The translations under genes and the position numbers were made by a program. From assembly GCA_900167215.1 (NCBI GenBank), contig FUZS01000023.1, forward strand, positions 1-36,834: a stretch of DNA of 36,834 nucleotides. Direction: 5' to 3'. Positions within the stretch are counted from its first letter, which is position 1; each line of letters starts with the position of its first letter. Source of the DNA: [Eubacterium] yurii. GTDB taxonomy: Bacteria > Bacillota > Clostridia > Peptostreptococcales > Filifactoraceae. Positions 1 through 7,760 of this stretch are shown piece after piece. Under the pieces are notes generated by a model. The model made no database searches. It saw nothing but the letters and a program-made list of their open reading frames with translations, and had not been told where the DNA came from.

Positions 1-200
1 CTGACTAACATATGAATGTGGTCTGGACATGCTTGAGCTTCTATTATTTCTACTCCTTTTTGTTCACATAACTTTCTTAATATTTTTCCTATATCACTTT
101 TTATCTTTGCATATATTTCTTTCCTTCTAAATTTAGGTGCAAATACAATATGATACTGGCATCTCCACTTAGAATGTGATAAACTATTTATGTCTTTCAT
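1..200 (-). mobile_element. tnpA: IS200/IS605-family transposase TnpA, 5' part (cut by window edge)
   Basis: The 66 codons present (start ATG at 200) read MKDINSLSHSKWRCQYHIVF and continue through APKFRRKEIY to a CPDHIHMLVS segment. This is the N-terminal half of the Y1 single-strand transposase TnpA, with the metal-binding HUH motif visible as HIH. The catalytic Tyr lies beyond the window. A ribosome binding site AGGAGGA sits 7-8 nt upstream and is buried in a hairpin (208-267). The gene points out of the window, so this is the left end of the insertion. IS200-type elements move by single-strand excision and insertion at hairpin ends. The family call is firm; completeness cannot be judged. 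Confidence 0.9.
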
Positions 201-207
201 TAGACTT

Positions 208-267
208 TCCTCCTTTTGCTTTTTATTATAGGTTGGCGGACCTATATTTATTATAGCAAAAGGAGGA
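208..267 (-). promoter_or_regulatory. Hairpin sequestering the tnpA ribosome binding site
   Basis: A perfect 13-bp inverted repeat (arms 208-220 and 255-267) encloses a second 7-bp stem (227-233 with 240-246). The outer arm contains the complement of AGGAGGA, so the transposase Shine-Dalgarno is paired in the leader RNA. IS200 leaders are known to repress TnpA translation by such a structure. The pairing is read directly; its function is inferred from the family. Confidence 0.7.
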
Positions 268-291
268 TACTTTTATCTAAAGAATTTTATT

Positions 292-310
292 CCCCCAGTT
301 GAACTGGGGG
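292..310. repeat. IS200-type left-end hairpin
   Basis: CCCCCAGTT and AACTGGGGG form a perfect 9-bp inverted repeat separated by one base. It lies upstream of tnpA, where IS200/IS605 elements carry the subterminal hairpin recognised by TnpA. The outer element boundary is probably between here and about 330; I cannot fix it without the other end. Confidence 0.55.
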
Positions 311-330
311 TTTATTTTCGCTAAAGCTAC

Positions 331-366
331 AAAAAATAAGCACTCGAATAAATACGAGTGCTTATT
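331..366 (-). terminator. Rho-independent terminator after the MerR gene
   Basis: A 12-bp stem (335-346 with 355-366) has an 8-nt loop. On the minus strand it is followed by a run of T (complement of the A tract at 331-336). It lies 11 bases past the MerR stop codon and closes the operon 2811-377. Confidence 0.85.
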
Positions 367-376
367 GCTTTATTTC

Positions 377-1201
377 TTATTTTCTTATTTCTATCATTAT
401 CTCGGTAACAAAATTATTAGTGTTTTTAGTAGTCCAGTAATCTGTAACATATCTTTCTACACAATAATCTCCCAATTTATAATTCCAGTCTTTTGCCCAT
501 TTTATTATTTTGTCGTAAGTTTGATTTATACTTTCGTGAGATCCTATGTGATAACATGATATTACCATATTCCCGCCAAGTTTTATACTGTTTTCTTCAC
601 CAACACTTTCAAATGTCCTTTGCACTATCTTAACATTCTTCGTAGCATTGTTTATCTTGTCTTTATATGACGGAAAATAGATCATCACAGGTCCAGTTAC
701 AGCAGTTCCCTTTCCTTCAACAAAGTTTGTAAACTCAATATTTACTATTGAGCTGTTGTAATTGTAGTTAAACTCCTGATCCATAAAAGTAAATTCTTCA
801 GTATTTTGGAATTTTACAAAGACATTTGTTATATTATTTTCTATTACTCCGTCTGCTTCCAATATCAGTTCATGCCAATCCTTTACTGACTTATATTTTA
901 TAAACAATTCTCTTTCTTCTATTTTTATCTGCTTTATCTTTTCACTAAAGGCCTTTTCCAATACATTGTATGTAGAGCCTTCTATTAAACTTCTCATCTC
1001 TTCAAGAGTAAATCCCATTTGTTTATAGTATTTTATTACCGGAACTGATAAAAGTGTTGGCATACTATAAAATCTATATTGATTGTCTTCCACTTTATCA
1101 GGCTGTATAAGACCTATCTTATCGTAATACCTCAAGGCTTTAGTTGACAGATTAGCTATTTTGCTTACTTGCCCTATCGAATAAAATTCTTGCTGCCTCA
1201 T
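377..1201 (-). CDS. MerR-family transcriptional regulator with effector-binding C-terminal domain
   Basis: Residues 5-75 are a MerR winged helix-turn-helix: YSIGQVSKIANLSTKALRYY is the canonical recognition segment, followed by DKIGLIQP and the second helix pair around GFTLEEMRSLIEG. A dimerisation helix follows to about residue 115. The remaining ~155 residues look like a GyrI/BmrR-type effector-binding domain (aromatic-rich, with alternating strands), so a small-molecule sensor is likely. It is the last gene of an operon with DUF4037 and DUF4125 proteins and ends at a clear terminator, which separates it from the insertion element. The ligand and targets are unknown. Because a terminator lies between it and the microcompartment operon, I see no reason to treat it as the BMC regulator. 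Confidence 0.85.
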   Translation of the reverse strand: MRQQEFYSIGQVSKIANLSTKALRYYDKIGLIQPDKVEDNQYRFYSMPTLLSVPVIKYYKQMGFTLEEMRSLIEGSTYNVLEKAFSEKIKQIKIEERELFIKYKSVKDWHELILEADGVIENNITNVFVKFQNTEEFTFMDQEFNYNYNSSIVNIEFTNFVEGKGTAVTGPVMIYFPSYKDKINNATKNVKIVQRTFESVGEENSIKLGGNMVISCYHIGSHESINQTYDKIIKWAKDWNYKLGDYCVERYVTDYWTTKNTNNFVTEIMIEIRK

Positions 1202-1216
1202 AAGTCCCTCCTTGTA

Positions 1217-1858
1217 TTATAAAAACTCTACTGCTTTTTGTCTTAGACTTCTTTCAGCGTCTTGTATGTCCTTATAACCATAGAAAAGCGAAGTTTGATT
1301 TTGTATTTTTTCTACTGTTGTCATATTCTCATTTCTTGAATACAATACATCATTACGGTATAAAATAAGAGTTTCATACGAATATGTCTTAAGTTCACCA
1401 TAATTATAGATATATATTGTAGTTACATGAGAATTTGAGATTTGAGGTCTTCCTACCTTCGAAAAATATGGATATTTCACTGCAAAGTCATCAAAATCTT
1501 CTTCAAGCAAGTCAGCTATCTCTTTTACCAAGTCCAGTTTTTTATTTGAACAAATTGGAAACCTATCTTTTAAAAATTCATCATAGTAGGCCTTATCTGT
1601 AAACTCCATCATATATGCATACTTTTCAGTGATTAGATTTCTGCCTTCATAACTTGCATTAAGAAGGTCTTTTTTATATGAAAGTAGGGTTTTCTCGCTG
1701 AAAGCATTGTGTTGAGAATATCTCATCGCATAGAAAGTCTTAAAATTATTTTGACATGGAGCTCTTCCGTTCATACCCTTCACCTTATCAAACATGCTAA
1801 ACTCAATATCTATTATCTCATTAATTAAGCTGTCTTTATCCGTTTTTTGATATGTCAT
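1217..1858 (-). CDS. DUF4125 family protein
   Basis: This is a 213-residue soluble protein with no signal peptide or membrane segment. The N-terminal IDIEFSMFDKV, the PCQNNFKTFYAMRYSQHNAF segment and the central YEGRNLITEKYAYMM match my recollection of the DUF4125 family, whose biochemical role is not established. It is rich in Tyr, Asp and Glu. It starts 17 bases after the DUF4037 stop and ends 15 bases before the MerR gene, so the three genes are almost certainly co-transcribed. DUF4125 and DUF4037 are often neighbours or fused in Firmicutes, which suggests a shared function. I do not assign one. Confidence 0.7.
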   Translation of the reverse strand: MTYQKTDKDSLINEIIDIEFSMFDKVKGMNGRAPCQNNFKTFYAMRYSQHNAFSEKTLLSYKKDLLNASYEGRNLITEKYAYMMEFTDKAYYDEFLKDRFPICSNKKLDLVKEIADLLEEDFDDFAVKYPYFSKVGRPQISNSHVTTIYIYNYGELKTYSYETLILYRNDVLYSRNENMTTVEKIQNQTSLFYGYKDIQDAERSLRQKAVEFL

Positions 1859-1875
1859 GTCCTAATCCCATCCTT

Positions 1876-2811
1876 TTAATCAAAATCAGCCATAATATGA
1901 AGATTTCTAAGTCTAAAATCTGAAATTGTACCCATAATTTGTATTGCATGTGATTCCAAAAAATCACTTTGGCTTACACAATAAGCCTGTTTTTCGAGTT
2001 CTTTTGATATATCAAGACATATATTTTCAATTATTTCATTTTTTTTATTAAAATTTCCATAATCATCAGTTATCAATACAAGTGTTTTTAATTTTTTAAC
2101 AGTATCACTAAGTTTTATAAGACTTTCAGCAGACTTAAAAGACCATTTATAAAAAGGCATATACTTTTTATTTAGTAAAAAAATAGTGGATAAAGCATTC
2201 TTGACAAACTCATTACAGGCAAGATATGCTGCATAAGAATCATGTCTTTTCATGCAACGTGGATAATTATACTGTCCACTTTGTGCCATTGTTGCCAATC
2301 TTGCAGAAAGTTTCTTCTTAAGTACATCCAAAGGATAAAAGTTAAGTAGATTTTCTCTTGCAAATGAAAATTCACGCTTTAAATCTGTAAAAACTTCTCC
2401 GTTTGTCGCCATGGACAAAAATCTCTCCGGTATCTTCATCCAATCTACATTATCTTTCGGTCTGGAACCACAGTTTGTATACTTGTTATAAAAAGATTCT
2501 ATTTCAAATACTCCCGTCCTATCTGTTGCTATTTTATTTCTATTATCATAGCCCATAAAACTTTGAGGTAATTTTTCATATTCTCTTTGTAATTCAAAAC
2601 CTATTTTATCATATATATCTTTAGAAATCCATAGGCAAAAATCAGGTCCGAAGTCATGATCTGTAGAATATTCATCATCAAAACCAAAACATTGTGAACC
2701 CTCACCTACCAAGCCAACCGCAATCTCAGCTACATAAGAGCTGAATTTGTCCTGAATCATTTGCTTTCCATAAGTTTCATAGTACAGTTTTGACAATTCC
2801 ATACCCTTCAT
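1876..2811 (-). CDS. DUF4037 nucleotidyltransferase-like protein
   Basis: The 311-residue protein carries a nucleotidyltransferase-superfamily signature near residues 33-58: a GEGS glycine-serine turn followed by EYSTDHDFGPDF, where the D-x-D pair would bind metal. Helical C-terminal regions rich in Lys and Leu follow. This matches DUF4037, predicted to be related to aminoglycoside and MNT nucleotidyltransferases; the substrate is unknown. The start chosen has an AGGTGAG ribosome binding site a few bases upstream; an alternative ATG lies at 2802. It is the first gene of the DUF4037-DUF4125-MerR operon and begins only about 40 bases past the hairpin ending the BMC operon, so read-through from that operon cannot be excluded. 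Confidence 0.75.
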   Translation of the reverse strand: MKGMELSKLYYETYGKQMIQDKFSSYVAEIAVGLVGEGSQCFGFDDEYSTDHDFGPDFCLWISKDIYDKIGFELQREYEKLPQSFMGYDNRNKIATDRTGVFEIESFYNKYTNCGSRPKDNVDWMKIPERFLSMATNGEVFTDLKREFSFARENLLNFYPLDVLKKKLSARLATMAQSGQYNYPRCMKRHDSYAAYLACNEFVKNALSTIFLLNKKYMPFYKWSFKSAESLIKLSDTVKKLKTLVLITDDYGNFNKKNEIIENICLDISKELEKQAYCVSQSDFLESHAIQIMGTISDFRLRNLHIMADFD

Positions 2812-2852
2812 TATCTCACCTCAAAATAAAAATATGTAAATGTATTAAATAG

Positions 2853-2886
2853 CATAAAAGGTCAAGCATACGCCTGACCTTTTATG
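2853..2886 (-). terminator. Terminator-like hairpin at the end of the BMC operon
   Basis: A perfect 12-bp stem (2853-2864 with 2875-2886) and 10-nt loop lie 20 bases past the stop of the last shell gene. The following minus-strand sequence is AT-rich but lacks an uninterrupted T tract, so termination may be partial. Confidence 0.65.
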
Positions 2887-2905
2887 ATGTTAGATAGTTA
2901 TGATA

Positions 2906-3193
2906 TTATTCTTCTCTTCTTTTTGGAAGAATTTCTTCTACTTCAGTATGAGGTCTTGGTATAACGTGAACTGAAATAAGCTCTCCTACTCTTTGAGCTG
3001 CTGCAGCACCGGCATCTGTAGCCGCTTTTACCGCACCTACATCTCCTCTTACCATAACAGTTACAAGTCCTCCACCCACATGTTCTTTTCCTATTAGGTA
3101 CACATTAGCAGCCTTAACCATAGCATCTGCAGCTTCTATTGAACCTACCAAACCTTTAGTTTCTATCATTCCCAATGCATCATATTTAGCCAT
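2906..3193 (-). CDS. BMC-H shell protein (EutM/PduA/CutN type)
   Basis: This 95-residue single BMC domain forms the hexameric tiles of the microcompartment shell. The N-terminus [20 protein letters not shown], the pore segment HVGGGLVTV and the helix [17 protein letters not shown] are all typical, as is the C-terminal HVIPRPH. It resembles canonical EutM/PduA facets, with Gly residues lining the pore loop. It is the final gene of the operon, 46 bases after pduL, and has a strong AGGAGG site. Its paralogue at 5740-6486 shares the pore sequence VGGGLVT but carries a long extension. Confidence 0.95.
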   Translation of the reverse strand: MAKYDALGMIETKGLVGSIEAADAMVKAANVYLIGKEHVGGGLVTVMVRGDVGAVKAATDAGAAAAQRVGELISVHVIPRPHTEVEEILPKRREE

Positions 3194-3238
3194 TTTAATT
3201 TCCTCCTAAATTTTTAATTTCTAATTTAATTTTTTTAT

Positions 3239-3892
3239 TTATTTTTTTATAATTGTTACCTTTGATGACGAATCCAAGCCCATAGCATTGGCCTCTTCAG
3301 TATCTACGTGTAATTCAAGTTGAGACATTTCAGTTGCTCTTATCACAACATTACTCAATATGCCACCTCTTTCGCCTTCGACTTTTACATCGACAATCTC
3401 TTTGTCTTTAACATTGAATCTTTTAGCGTCTTCAGGAGTCATATGTATATGCCTCTTGGCAACTATAGCTCCTTGAGTAATCTGTAATGATCCTTTCGGA
3501 CCTACTATGGTAAGTCCAGGAGTATCAGCTATATCTCCGGACAGTCTTACCTTTGCAGTTATACCCAATTTAATACAATCAGACTTGAGTAATTCAATTT
3601 GAGTATCTTTTCTGACAGGTCCTAAAACTCTTACCTTTTGAATCACACCTCTTGGTCCGCAAATTGTTACTGTTTCATTAGCAGCGAATTGTTCCGGTTG
3701 AGACAAGTCCTTCATATTGCTACAGTCAAATCCTTCGCCAAATAAAACTGACTTATCTTTCCTTGAAAGATGAGCATGTCTGTTTGATACTCCCACAGGT
3801 ATTTTTTCAGAAGACTGATTTTTTTCCACTTTTAGTTCATCTCTGACAGCTTCCGCTAATAATCTTATGACAGCTTCATAACCTTCAGCCAT
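3239..3892 (-). CDS. pduL: PduL-type phosphate acyltransferase (phosphotransacetylase)
   Basis: The enzyme converts acetyl-CoA plus phosphate to acetyl-phosphate and frees CoA for the aldehyde dehydrogenase inside the compartment. The two duplicated halves each show the zinc-binding signature: SNRHAHLS (His39, His41) and KRHIHMTP (His148, His150). At 217 residues it has the usual length. The first ~22 residues (YEAVIRLLAEAVRDELKVEK) form an amphipathic helix of the kind that targets PduL into microcompartments. It begins 2 bases after the aldehyde dehydrogenase stop, so the two are likely translationally coupled, matching their consecutive reactions. Confidence 0.95.
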   Translation of the reverse strand: MAEGYEAVIRLLAEAVRDELKVEKNQSSEKIPVGVSNRHAHLSRKDKSVLFGEGFDCSNMKDLSQPEQFAANETVTICGPRGVIQKVRVLGPVRKDTQIELLKSDCIKLGITAKVRLSGDIADTPGLTIVGPKGSLQITQGAIVAKRHIHMTPEDAKRFNVKDKEIVDVKVEGERGGILSNVVIRATEMSQLELHVDTEEANAMGLDSSSKVTIIKK

Positions 3893-3894
3893 CT

Positions 3895-5721
3895 TTATGC
3901 CCCCTTCATTGCATCCATCATTGCCTGAATCATGTCTTTTAATTGTTGAGGGCTTACACCTTCATTTTCAAAATCAAGACCTCTACCGCAAGCATCACAT
4001 TTTCCAAGTGGTTGTCCTGATCCACAAGGGCATAGTACCTCACCTCTATCATTTAATGTTGTAGCACCTGCTCCGCAATTACCACAAGGTAGTAATATCT
4101 GACTTGACGCTTGGCTTTGTTCTTCCTTAGCTGATGACATTGCACCGTACTCCGCAGGTGACTTATAATCTGAACAAGAACCATAGTTTGTAGGTACTTT
4201 ATATCCTGCTGTTGGAATATAGTCCTTAGACTGACAACCTTGATTACAACTTTGATTTAAAATTTCAAAGCAAGAGTTTACAGCTGGTGTTGCTTGATTT
4301 GCAACGGTTTCTGTTTGCATTGAATATAGTTCAGGATAATTAAATGTAGGATCTGCCAAATCAAGAGTTGTTACATCTTTTATTCCATAAGCTATTCTCT
4401 TAACATTTATCAAATTCATCGGTCCTACATTATCTGATACAGAGCTTCCCCCCCATGTACCGCAACCTAATGTAAATGATGTTAAAAGACCTGTGCTTGC
4501 TCCTGTACCACCCATAGAGCTACCTGTGTTTACAAGTATTCTTGAAGCCGGTTTTTTAGTAAATTCAAGAGCTATATTTCGGTCTTCTGTATGAAGACTC
4601 ATTGTGTGTCCTATACCATTTTGCAAAAGTTTAATACTTAGCTCGCAAGCCTCATGCCAGTCTTTAACTGTATAAAACGCTAAAACTGTAGTCAATTTTT
4701 CATAAGAAAGAGGATATGAAGGTCCTACTCCGGCTTGCTCTCCTATTAGAACAGTAGTACTATCAGGTATTGTTATGCCTGCAGCTGATGCTATAACTTG
4801 AGGGCTTCTTCCCACAAACTTAGCATTCATAGTATGTCCATTTTTAAAGAGTAATTGACAAACCTTATCAGTTTCTTCCTTATTCATAAAGTAAGCACCG
4901 TTTCTTTTGAATTCTTCAATAACAGCTTCTCTGTTACATTCTTCAACTACTATTGATTGCTCTGATGCACATATTGTACCATAATCAAAAGTCTTACTTG
5001 CTATTATATTTTTTACAGCCTTGGGTATATTCGCAGTCCTTTCAATATATGCCGGAGAGTTTCCTGCTCCAACTCCAAGTGCAGGCTTTCCTGCTGAGTA
5101 CGAAGCTTTTACCATTCCCGGTCCGCCTGTAGCTATTATTACTTTTACCTCATCAGACTTCATAAGGGCATTTGTACCCTCAATAGACGGTATTGATATA
5201 CATTGTATCACATTTTCAGGTGCTCCAGCAGCTAATGCTGCTTCGTTCATAAGTTTTGCCGCCTTTAGCGTACATTTAAGTGCTGAAGGGTGTGGTGAAA
5301 ATACAATTGCGTTTCTTGCTTTTATAGCTATAATAGATTTGAATATCGTAGTTGACGTAGGATTTGTAGAAGGAACTATACCCATCAAAAGTCCCATAGG
5401 TTCTGCAATATCCATAACTTTGTTTATACTGTCTTCCCTTATTATTCCTACTGTCTTCATATTTTTGATTTCTTCATACAACAATACTGATGCCATGTGG
5501 TTCTTGTAAGTCTTATCTTTTACCTTGCCGAATCCTGTTTCTTCAACAGCCATCTTTGCAAGACTTACAGCATTTTCTCTTGCCACCTTCACCATATTTC
5601 TCAATATAGCATCAATTTGTTCTTCAGAAAATTCGGCAAGCTTTTTTGTTGCTACATCCCCTAATCTTGCAAGTGTTCTGGCTTCCTGCATTGATCGTAA
5701 ATCATTATCTATCATCTCCAT
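3895..5721 (-). CDS. CoA-acylating aldehyde dehydrogenase with Cys-rich C-terminal tail
   Basis: It oxidises acetaldehyde to acetyl-CoA with NAD+. Residues 1-460 are an EutE/PduP/AdhE-N type domain. The oxyanion-hole Asn is at 120 (PSTNPTSTT), the catalytic Cys at 251 (FDYGTICASEQS), and the C-terminal CGTWGGSSVSDNVGP is AdhE-like. At 608 residues it is about 110-140 longer than usual. The extension has a low-complexity linker (466-540), a zinc-ribbon-like cluster (Cys546/549, 564/566, 575/578) and a final amphipathic helix (590-607) that looks like an encapsulation peptide. The paralogue at 15703-17187 keeps the fold but has Ser at both catalytic positions, so this is probably the only working aldehyde dehydrogenase of the locus. 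It sits directly before pduL, its likely partner. Confidence 0.92.
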   Translation of the reverse strand: MEMIDNDLRSMQEARTLARLGDVATKKLAEFSEEQIDAILRNMVKVARENAVSLAKMAVEETGFGKVKDKTYKNHMASVLLYEEIKNMKTVGIIREDSINKVMDIAEPMGLLMGIVPSTNPTSTTIFKSIIAIKARNAIVFSPHPSALKCTLKAAKLMNEAALAAGAPENVIQCISIPSIEGTNALMKSDEVKVIIATGGPGMVKASYSAGKPALGVGAGNSPAYIERTANIPKAVKNIIASKTFDYGTICASEQSIVVEECNREAVIEEFKRNGAYFMNKEETDKVCQLLFKNGHTMNAKFVGRSPQVIASAAGITIPDSTTVLIGEQAGVGPSYPLSYEKLTTVLAFYTVKDWHEACELSIKLLQNGIGHTMSLHTEDRNIALEFTKKPASRILVNTGSSMGGTGASTGLLTSFTLGCGTWGGSSVSDNVGPMNLINVKRIAYGIKDVTTLDLADPTFNYPELYSMQTETVANQATPAVNSCFEILNQSCNQGCQSKDYIPTAGYKVPTNYGSCSDYKSPAEYGAMSSAKEEQSQASSQILLPCGNCGAGATTLNDRGEVLCPCGSGQPLGKCDACGRGLDFENEGVSPQQLKDMIQAMMDAMKGA

Positions 5722-5739
5722 TTAAGCACCTCCTTTTTA

Positions 5740-6486
5740 TCATTTTACCAGAGACATAATATGCTCTGTAATCATCGCTTTACTTAATTTAGAAATATTT
5801 ACGCCCTTTACTTCATCGTCATACTCTTTGATTAGTTTTCTAAGCTCAGTCAAGTTTAGACTTTCCAAAACTTTTTGAGCTGCATCACTTCCATAAGTTG
5901 AAACTATCTTTTCAAAATCTGACCTTGTAAAGTTCTTCTTGTCTATTGACTTTATATTGAATTTTTCTATAACTTCATTTTTTTCTTCAGTTTGTTGATT
6001 GTACTGATTTGTATCTTGAGGTAACTCTAATTCTTCTTGAGTTTCGTCTTCTTGACTTTCAGATATTTCACCTTCATGACTTTCATCTTCTACACTTTCT
6101 GATATTTCATCTTCATGGCTTTCAGTAATTACAGTTTCTTCCTCAAGTTCATCTTGTTTTATTATATCATCTTCTATGATATTTTCACAAGATGTTTCTG
6201 TATAAACCTTGTCTTTTTCATCAAATAAATCTCTTATACTATCAACAGGTCTTGGAATTACGTGATTAGAAATAAGAAGATCCATTCCAAGCCTTTCAAC
6301 TGCCGATACTGCCGCATCCACAGAAGCTTTTACTGCTGCTACATCACCTTCTACAGTTATCGTAACTAATCCGCCTCCAACAAGAGTCTTGCTTATCAGC
6401 TTTACATCAGCCGCTTTAAGCATTACGTCAGCACTTTCAATAGATGCGATTAATCCCTTAGTTTCAATTAATCCGATAGCTTGCAA
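5740..6486 (-). CDS. BMC-H shell protein with acidic linker and SAP/Rho_N-like C-terminal domain
   Basis: Residues 1-85 are a normal BMC-H tile (AIGLIETKGLIASIESADVM, pore VGGGLVT, HVIPRP). A linker of about 100 residues follows, extremely rich in Glu and Asp, with a near-exact internal repeat (ESHEDEISES at 122-131, ESHEGEISES at 135-144). Residues 188-248 form a compact helical domain with a pattern LNLTELRKLIKEY ... ISKLSKAMITEHI, which resembles helix-extension-helix SAP or Rho_N domains. Single BMC-H proteins are usually 90-110 residues; this one has 248. The start codon is TTG, placed 5 bases after AGGAGG. The tail would hang from a shell facet and could bind cargo, nucleic acid or a positioning factor. 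That is inference. Confidence 0.88.
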   Translation of the reverse strand: MQAIGLIETKGLIASIESADVMLKAADVKLISKTLVGGGLVTITVEGDVAAVKASVDAAVSAVERLGMDLLISNHVIPRPVDSIRDLFDEKDKVYTETSCENIIEDDIIKQDELEEETVITESHEDEISESVEDESHEGEISESQEDETQEELELPQDTNQYNQQTEEKNEVIEKFNIKSIDKKNFTRSDFEKIVSTYGSDAAQKVLESLNLTELRKLIKEYDDEVKGVNISKLSKAMITEHIMSLVK

Positions 6487-6526
6487 ATGTTCCTCCTTTC
6501 TGTTTTATTTATTATTTTAGCATTGA

Positions 6527-7183
6527 TTAGTAAGTAACATAAAATACTTTTACCTTGTCAGGAGAGCCCCAAGCAACCTTTGATCCCTTAGGAGCATATA
6601 TGCTGTCTCCAGGATAAGCTGTATAAACTTTTCCGTTTATAGTAACTGTGAGGGTTCCCTCGATAATATAGTATATCTCATGAATTGCTACATCCCAATC
6701 GAAATTGCATCTTTCTATAGTCATAAATCCTGCGTTCATAGGCGAACCGCTGTCTGCTCCGATTAGTTCCTGATAGTATACCTTGCCTGCATCGGCAGGA
6801 TTCCCTGTATCAAGTGCTTCAAATTTTACAGTATTTCCTCTTATCACCTTGAATCCGCAAGGATCTGTTTCACTTAGATAATTTTGTTCTTTCATAAATT
6901 TCCCCAAAAATTCATTGAAATTTCCATTGCTTATCATTTTTTGTAAAACTGAATAAATAAGTTCAGAATCTATCGGAGTCTTACTTTCACTGTTGCATGC
7001 AGTATTTTGCGGTGCATTTTGTACCGAATTGGAGCATTGACAGCCTACAATAAACTCTATGGAGTTATTCTTTGCAAAATCCTTTGCTGAAGGAGTTATT
7101 ATAGTGCCTTCTTCTATGTTGAAAACTTTTAATCCCTTTTTGCAGAGCTCTTCAACTTCCTTCAAACAAACTAATTTCTTCAT
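6527..7183 (-). CDS. eutQ: EutQ-like cupin protein (possible acetate kinase)
   Basis: The C-terminal ~100 residues are an EutQ cupin barrel: IHEIYYIIEGTLTVTINGKV then YPGDSIYAPKGSKVAWG. The N-terminal segment (KKLVCLKEVEELCKKGLKVF ... TIITPSAKDFAK) is the short EutQ/EutT-like head. Salmonella EutQ has reported acetate kinase activity, so here it could turn acetyl-phosphate from PduL into ATP and acetate; that step is an inference. I place the start at ATG 7183, 10 bases after AAAGGA, rather than at in-frame GTG codons 7186 or 7192. It lies between the PduT-like and long BMC-H genes, inside the operon. Confidence 0.88.
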   Translation of the reverse strand: MKKLVCLKEVEELCKKGLKVFNIEEGTIITPSAKDFAKNNSIEFIVGCQCSNSVQNAPQNTACNSESKTPIDSELIYSVLQKMISNGNFNEFLGKFMKEQNYLSETDPCGFKVIRGNTVKFEALDTGNPADAGKVYYQELIGADSGSPMNAGFMTIERCNFDWDVAIHEIYYIIEGTLTVTINGKVYTAYPGDSIYAPKGSKVAWGSPDKVKVFYVTY

Positions 7184-7210
7184 CACTATCACATCCTTTC
7201 AATGTTATAA

Positions 7211-7759
7211 TTATAATAAACTTGATATCAAGAGTCTTGACGGTGAAGGTATTATCTCACTGTTTATAAGTAAACTCTTATCTGCCGCCACTTCATTTCC
7301 GGCATCTATCCCGGCTTGTACTGCTGCAACATCTCCTGTAAAAACAAACAGTGCCTTACCTCCAAGCCCGTTTCCAAGCCTTAGCTCTATAGGTTGTAAG
7401 TCCGCTGCTTTTAATATTGCATCTGCCATTATAACCATAGTGGCCATTGAAAACGACTCTACTATTCCTACAGCGCTTATATCTTCAGGCATCGTAGTAC
7501 CTGTTATTGCCGGAAATACTAAGGGATGAACATTAGGTATAACTATTGAATCTACAAGATATTCATCTGCGTTTTTTTCCCCTGCTTTGACAGACGTTTC
7601 AACTGCTGCTACATCACCATGTACCACAGCAATGTACTTTCCGGGACAGGTAGGAGAAGATGTTACAATCTCAACTTCAGAAACTTTGACCATCTGATCA
7701 GCCGAATATATACCTCTTGACATACTGTTAAATTCGACCATTCCTATTGCATTTGCCAA
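7211..7759 (-). CDS. pduT: PduT-like tandem-domain BMC-T shell protein with Fe-S site
   Basis: Two BMC domains in tandem (about 1-90 and 95-182) make this a pseudohexameric trimer. The first domain has TCPGKYIAVVHGD with Cys38 at the pore, the residue and motif that hold a [4Fe-4S] cluster on the threefold axis in characterised PduT. The second domain has NGLGGKALFVFTGD instead, so one Cys per chain, three per trimer, is expected. PduT is thought to pass electrons across the shell together with PduS, and the pduS-like gene is immediately upstream, ending 1 base before this ATG. It starts MANAIGMVEFNSMSRGI as in other PduT proteins. Confidence 0.92.
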   Translation of the reverse strand: MANAIGMVEFNSMSRGIYSADQMVKVSEVEIVTSSPTCPGKYIAVVHGDVAAVETSVKAGEKNADEYLVDSIVIPNVHPLVFPAITGTTMPEDISAVGIVESFSMATMVIMADAILKAADLQPIELRLGNGLGGKALFVFTGDVAAVQAGIDAGNEVAADKSLLINSEIIPSPSRLLISSLL

Positions 7760-7760
7760 C

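Noticed and set aside
299-559. Open frame reading through the IS end hairpin, terminator and into the MerR 3' end
   Set aside because: It spans a terminator and the antisense of MerR, with low-complexity Phe/Tyr-rich sequence.
377-1201. MerR protein as regulator of the microcompartment operon
   Set aside because: It belongs to a different operon, more than 18 kb from the cut promoter, with a hairpin between the two units; nothing in the sequence links them.
5021-5509. Plus-strand 162-codon open frame inside the aldehyde dehydrogenase gene
   Set aside because: It is opposite a well-conserved catalytic domain, has no ribosome binding site and no recognisable motif.
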